DNA of 14,393 nucleotides from Desulfobacteraceae bacterium (GTDB taxonomy: Bacteria > Desulfobacterota > DSM-4660 > Desulfatiglandales > Desulfatiglandaceae). A program made the translations under genes and the position numbers. The stretch spans positions 1 through 14,393 of the forward strand of contig DAOWOF010000034.1 in assembly GCA_030642205.1 (NCBI GenBank). Direction: 5' to 3'. Position 1 is the stretch's first letter. Every line of letters begins with the position of its first letter. Positions 13,967 to 14,393 of the stretch are shown in pieces. The notes under the pieces are model-generated. The model made no database searches and was not told where the DNA came from. It saw nothing but the letters and a program-made list of their open reading frames with translations.

Positions 13967-14393
13967 GGTTCTGGATTGGAGTCTTTATAACTTTCGAGAT
14001 TGATAACATCAGAGAGGCTCTTTGCAAGTCATTTTTTTGTGATATTTTCAAAAACTCCATGGAAAGCTGGTAAAGTTTTCCATAAGCCCCATCAAGATCA
14101 AAGGCAGGATATGATCCTCCTCTTTTAAAGCCTGATTTTCCGCAAACATGGGCAGTGCCATTGATCATAGTAGGTATCCCATAAACCCTGCAGGTTATAG
14201 GACGAAAAGGGTATATGATGCACTCATCTTTATCATCCAGGAGTGGGCATCGAACCCTTGTTTTTGAAAACAGAGAATGATCTCTTTGCTGATCAGAATT
14301 GCTTTGATCAAATTTATTACTTAACTTTTGAAGTGCCTTCTCAGCTTTTTCACCTCTTTTTAAGGCCTGGCGCCTTACTTTCCTGTCAAGCAT
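13944..14393 (-). CDS. YkgJ-type cysteine cluster protein (C-terminal part, cut by window edge)
   Basis: 149 residues are visible; the reading frame runs to the right edge and the Met there is probably internal. The pattern C49-P-L-L-x5-C58-x2-Y-P-F-R-P-x2-C68-R-x-Y-G-I-P, then C84, matches the C-terminal half of the YkgJ zinc- or iron-chelating cysteine cluster family (CxxxxxxxxC..Y..RP..CR). The N-terminal CxxCC part of the family would lie beyond the window. The family is proposed to bind zinc or an Fe-S cluster; some members are linked to methylation or metal insertion, but no role can be assigned here. It converges on and overlaps the kinase-like gene by 23 bp. Confidence 0.85.
   Translation of the reverse strand: MLDRKVRRQALKRGEKAEKALQKLSNKFDQSNSDQQRDHSLFSKTRVRCPLLDDKDECIIYPFRPITCRVYGIPTMINGTAHVCGKSGFKRGGSYPAFDLDGAYGKLYQLSMEFLKISQKNDLQRASLMLSISKVIKTPIQNLINGHFE

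Overview
The window is AT-rich bacterial chromosome. It most resembles a deltaproteobacterium of the sulfate-reducing Desulfobacterales type. This rests on the combination of a CHASE2 receptor Ser/Thr kinase, an MglA-like GTPase next to a DUF4388 regulator, a DUF4301 protein, a Zn-ribbon/HEAT protein and short intergenic repeats of a kind I associate with that group. No search was run, so the taxonomy is an inference.

Layout. (1) 1-444: AT-rich DNA with no supported gene. (2) 445-2997 (+): membrane receptor Ser/Thr kinase (CHASE2, three TM segments, TPR-like linker, kinase), ending in a terminator that also serves the opposing groEL. (3) 5069-3074 (-): groES-groEL operon behind a long AT-rich leader. 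(4) 6210-5539 (-): nitroreductase-family flavoprotein. A 90-bp inverted-repeat-bounded element sits just before it, and half of a dispersed G-rich repeat just after it. (5) 6615-8454 (+): MglA-like small GTPase followed by a DUF4388 plus double cyclic-nucleotide-fold protein, probably one operon. (6) 9001-8486 (-): orphan response regulator whose C-terminal tail is displaced by a one-base frame change exactly at an A_AAA_AAG slippery heptamer. (7) 10703-9129 (-): DUF4301 protein with motifs reminiscent of UDP-sugar pyrophosphorylases. (8) 10905-11150 (+): FmdB-type zinc ribbon with a good promoter. (9) 11398-13966 (+): small acidic protein, Zn-ribbon/HEAT protein and, overlapping it by ATGA, a protein with faint kinase-like motifs. 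These converge on a cysteine-cluster (YkgJ-type) protein that runs off the right edge.

The window is mostly signalling (receptor kinase, GTPase, cNMP-fold regulator, response regulator) plus housekeeping chaperonin genes. I see no CRISPR array, rRNA, tRNA, transposase or phage genes. The best candidates for undescribed biology are the frame change in the response regulator, the GTPase/DUF4388 pair without a Roadblock partner, and the Zn-HEAT/kinase-like/cysteine-cluster group at the right end. Three gene starts were moved inward from the longest open frame (groES to 5069, nitroreductase to 6210, GTPase to 6615) on ribosome-site and family-alignment grounds.
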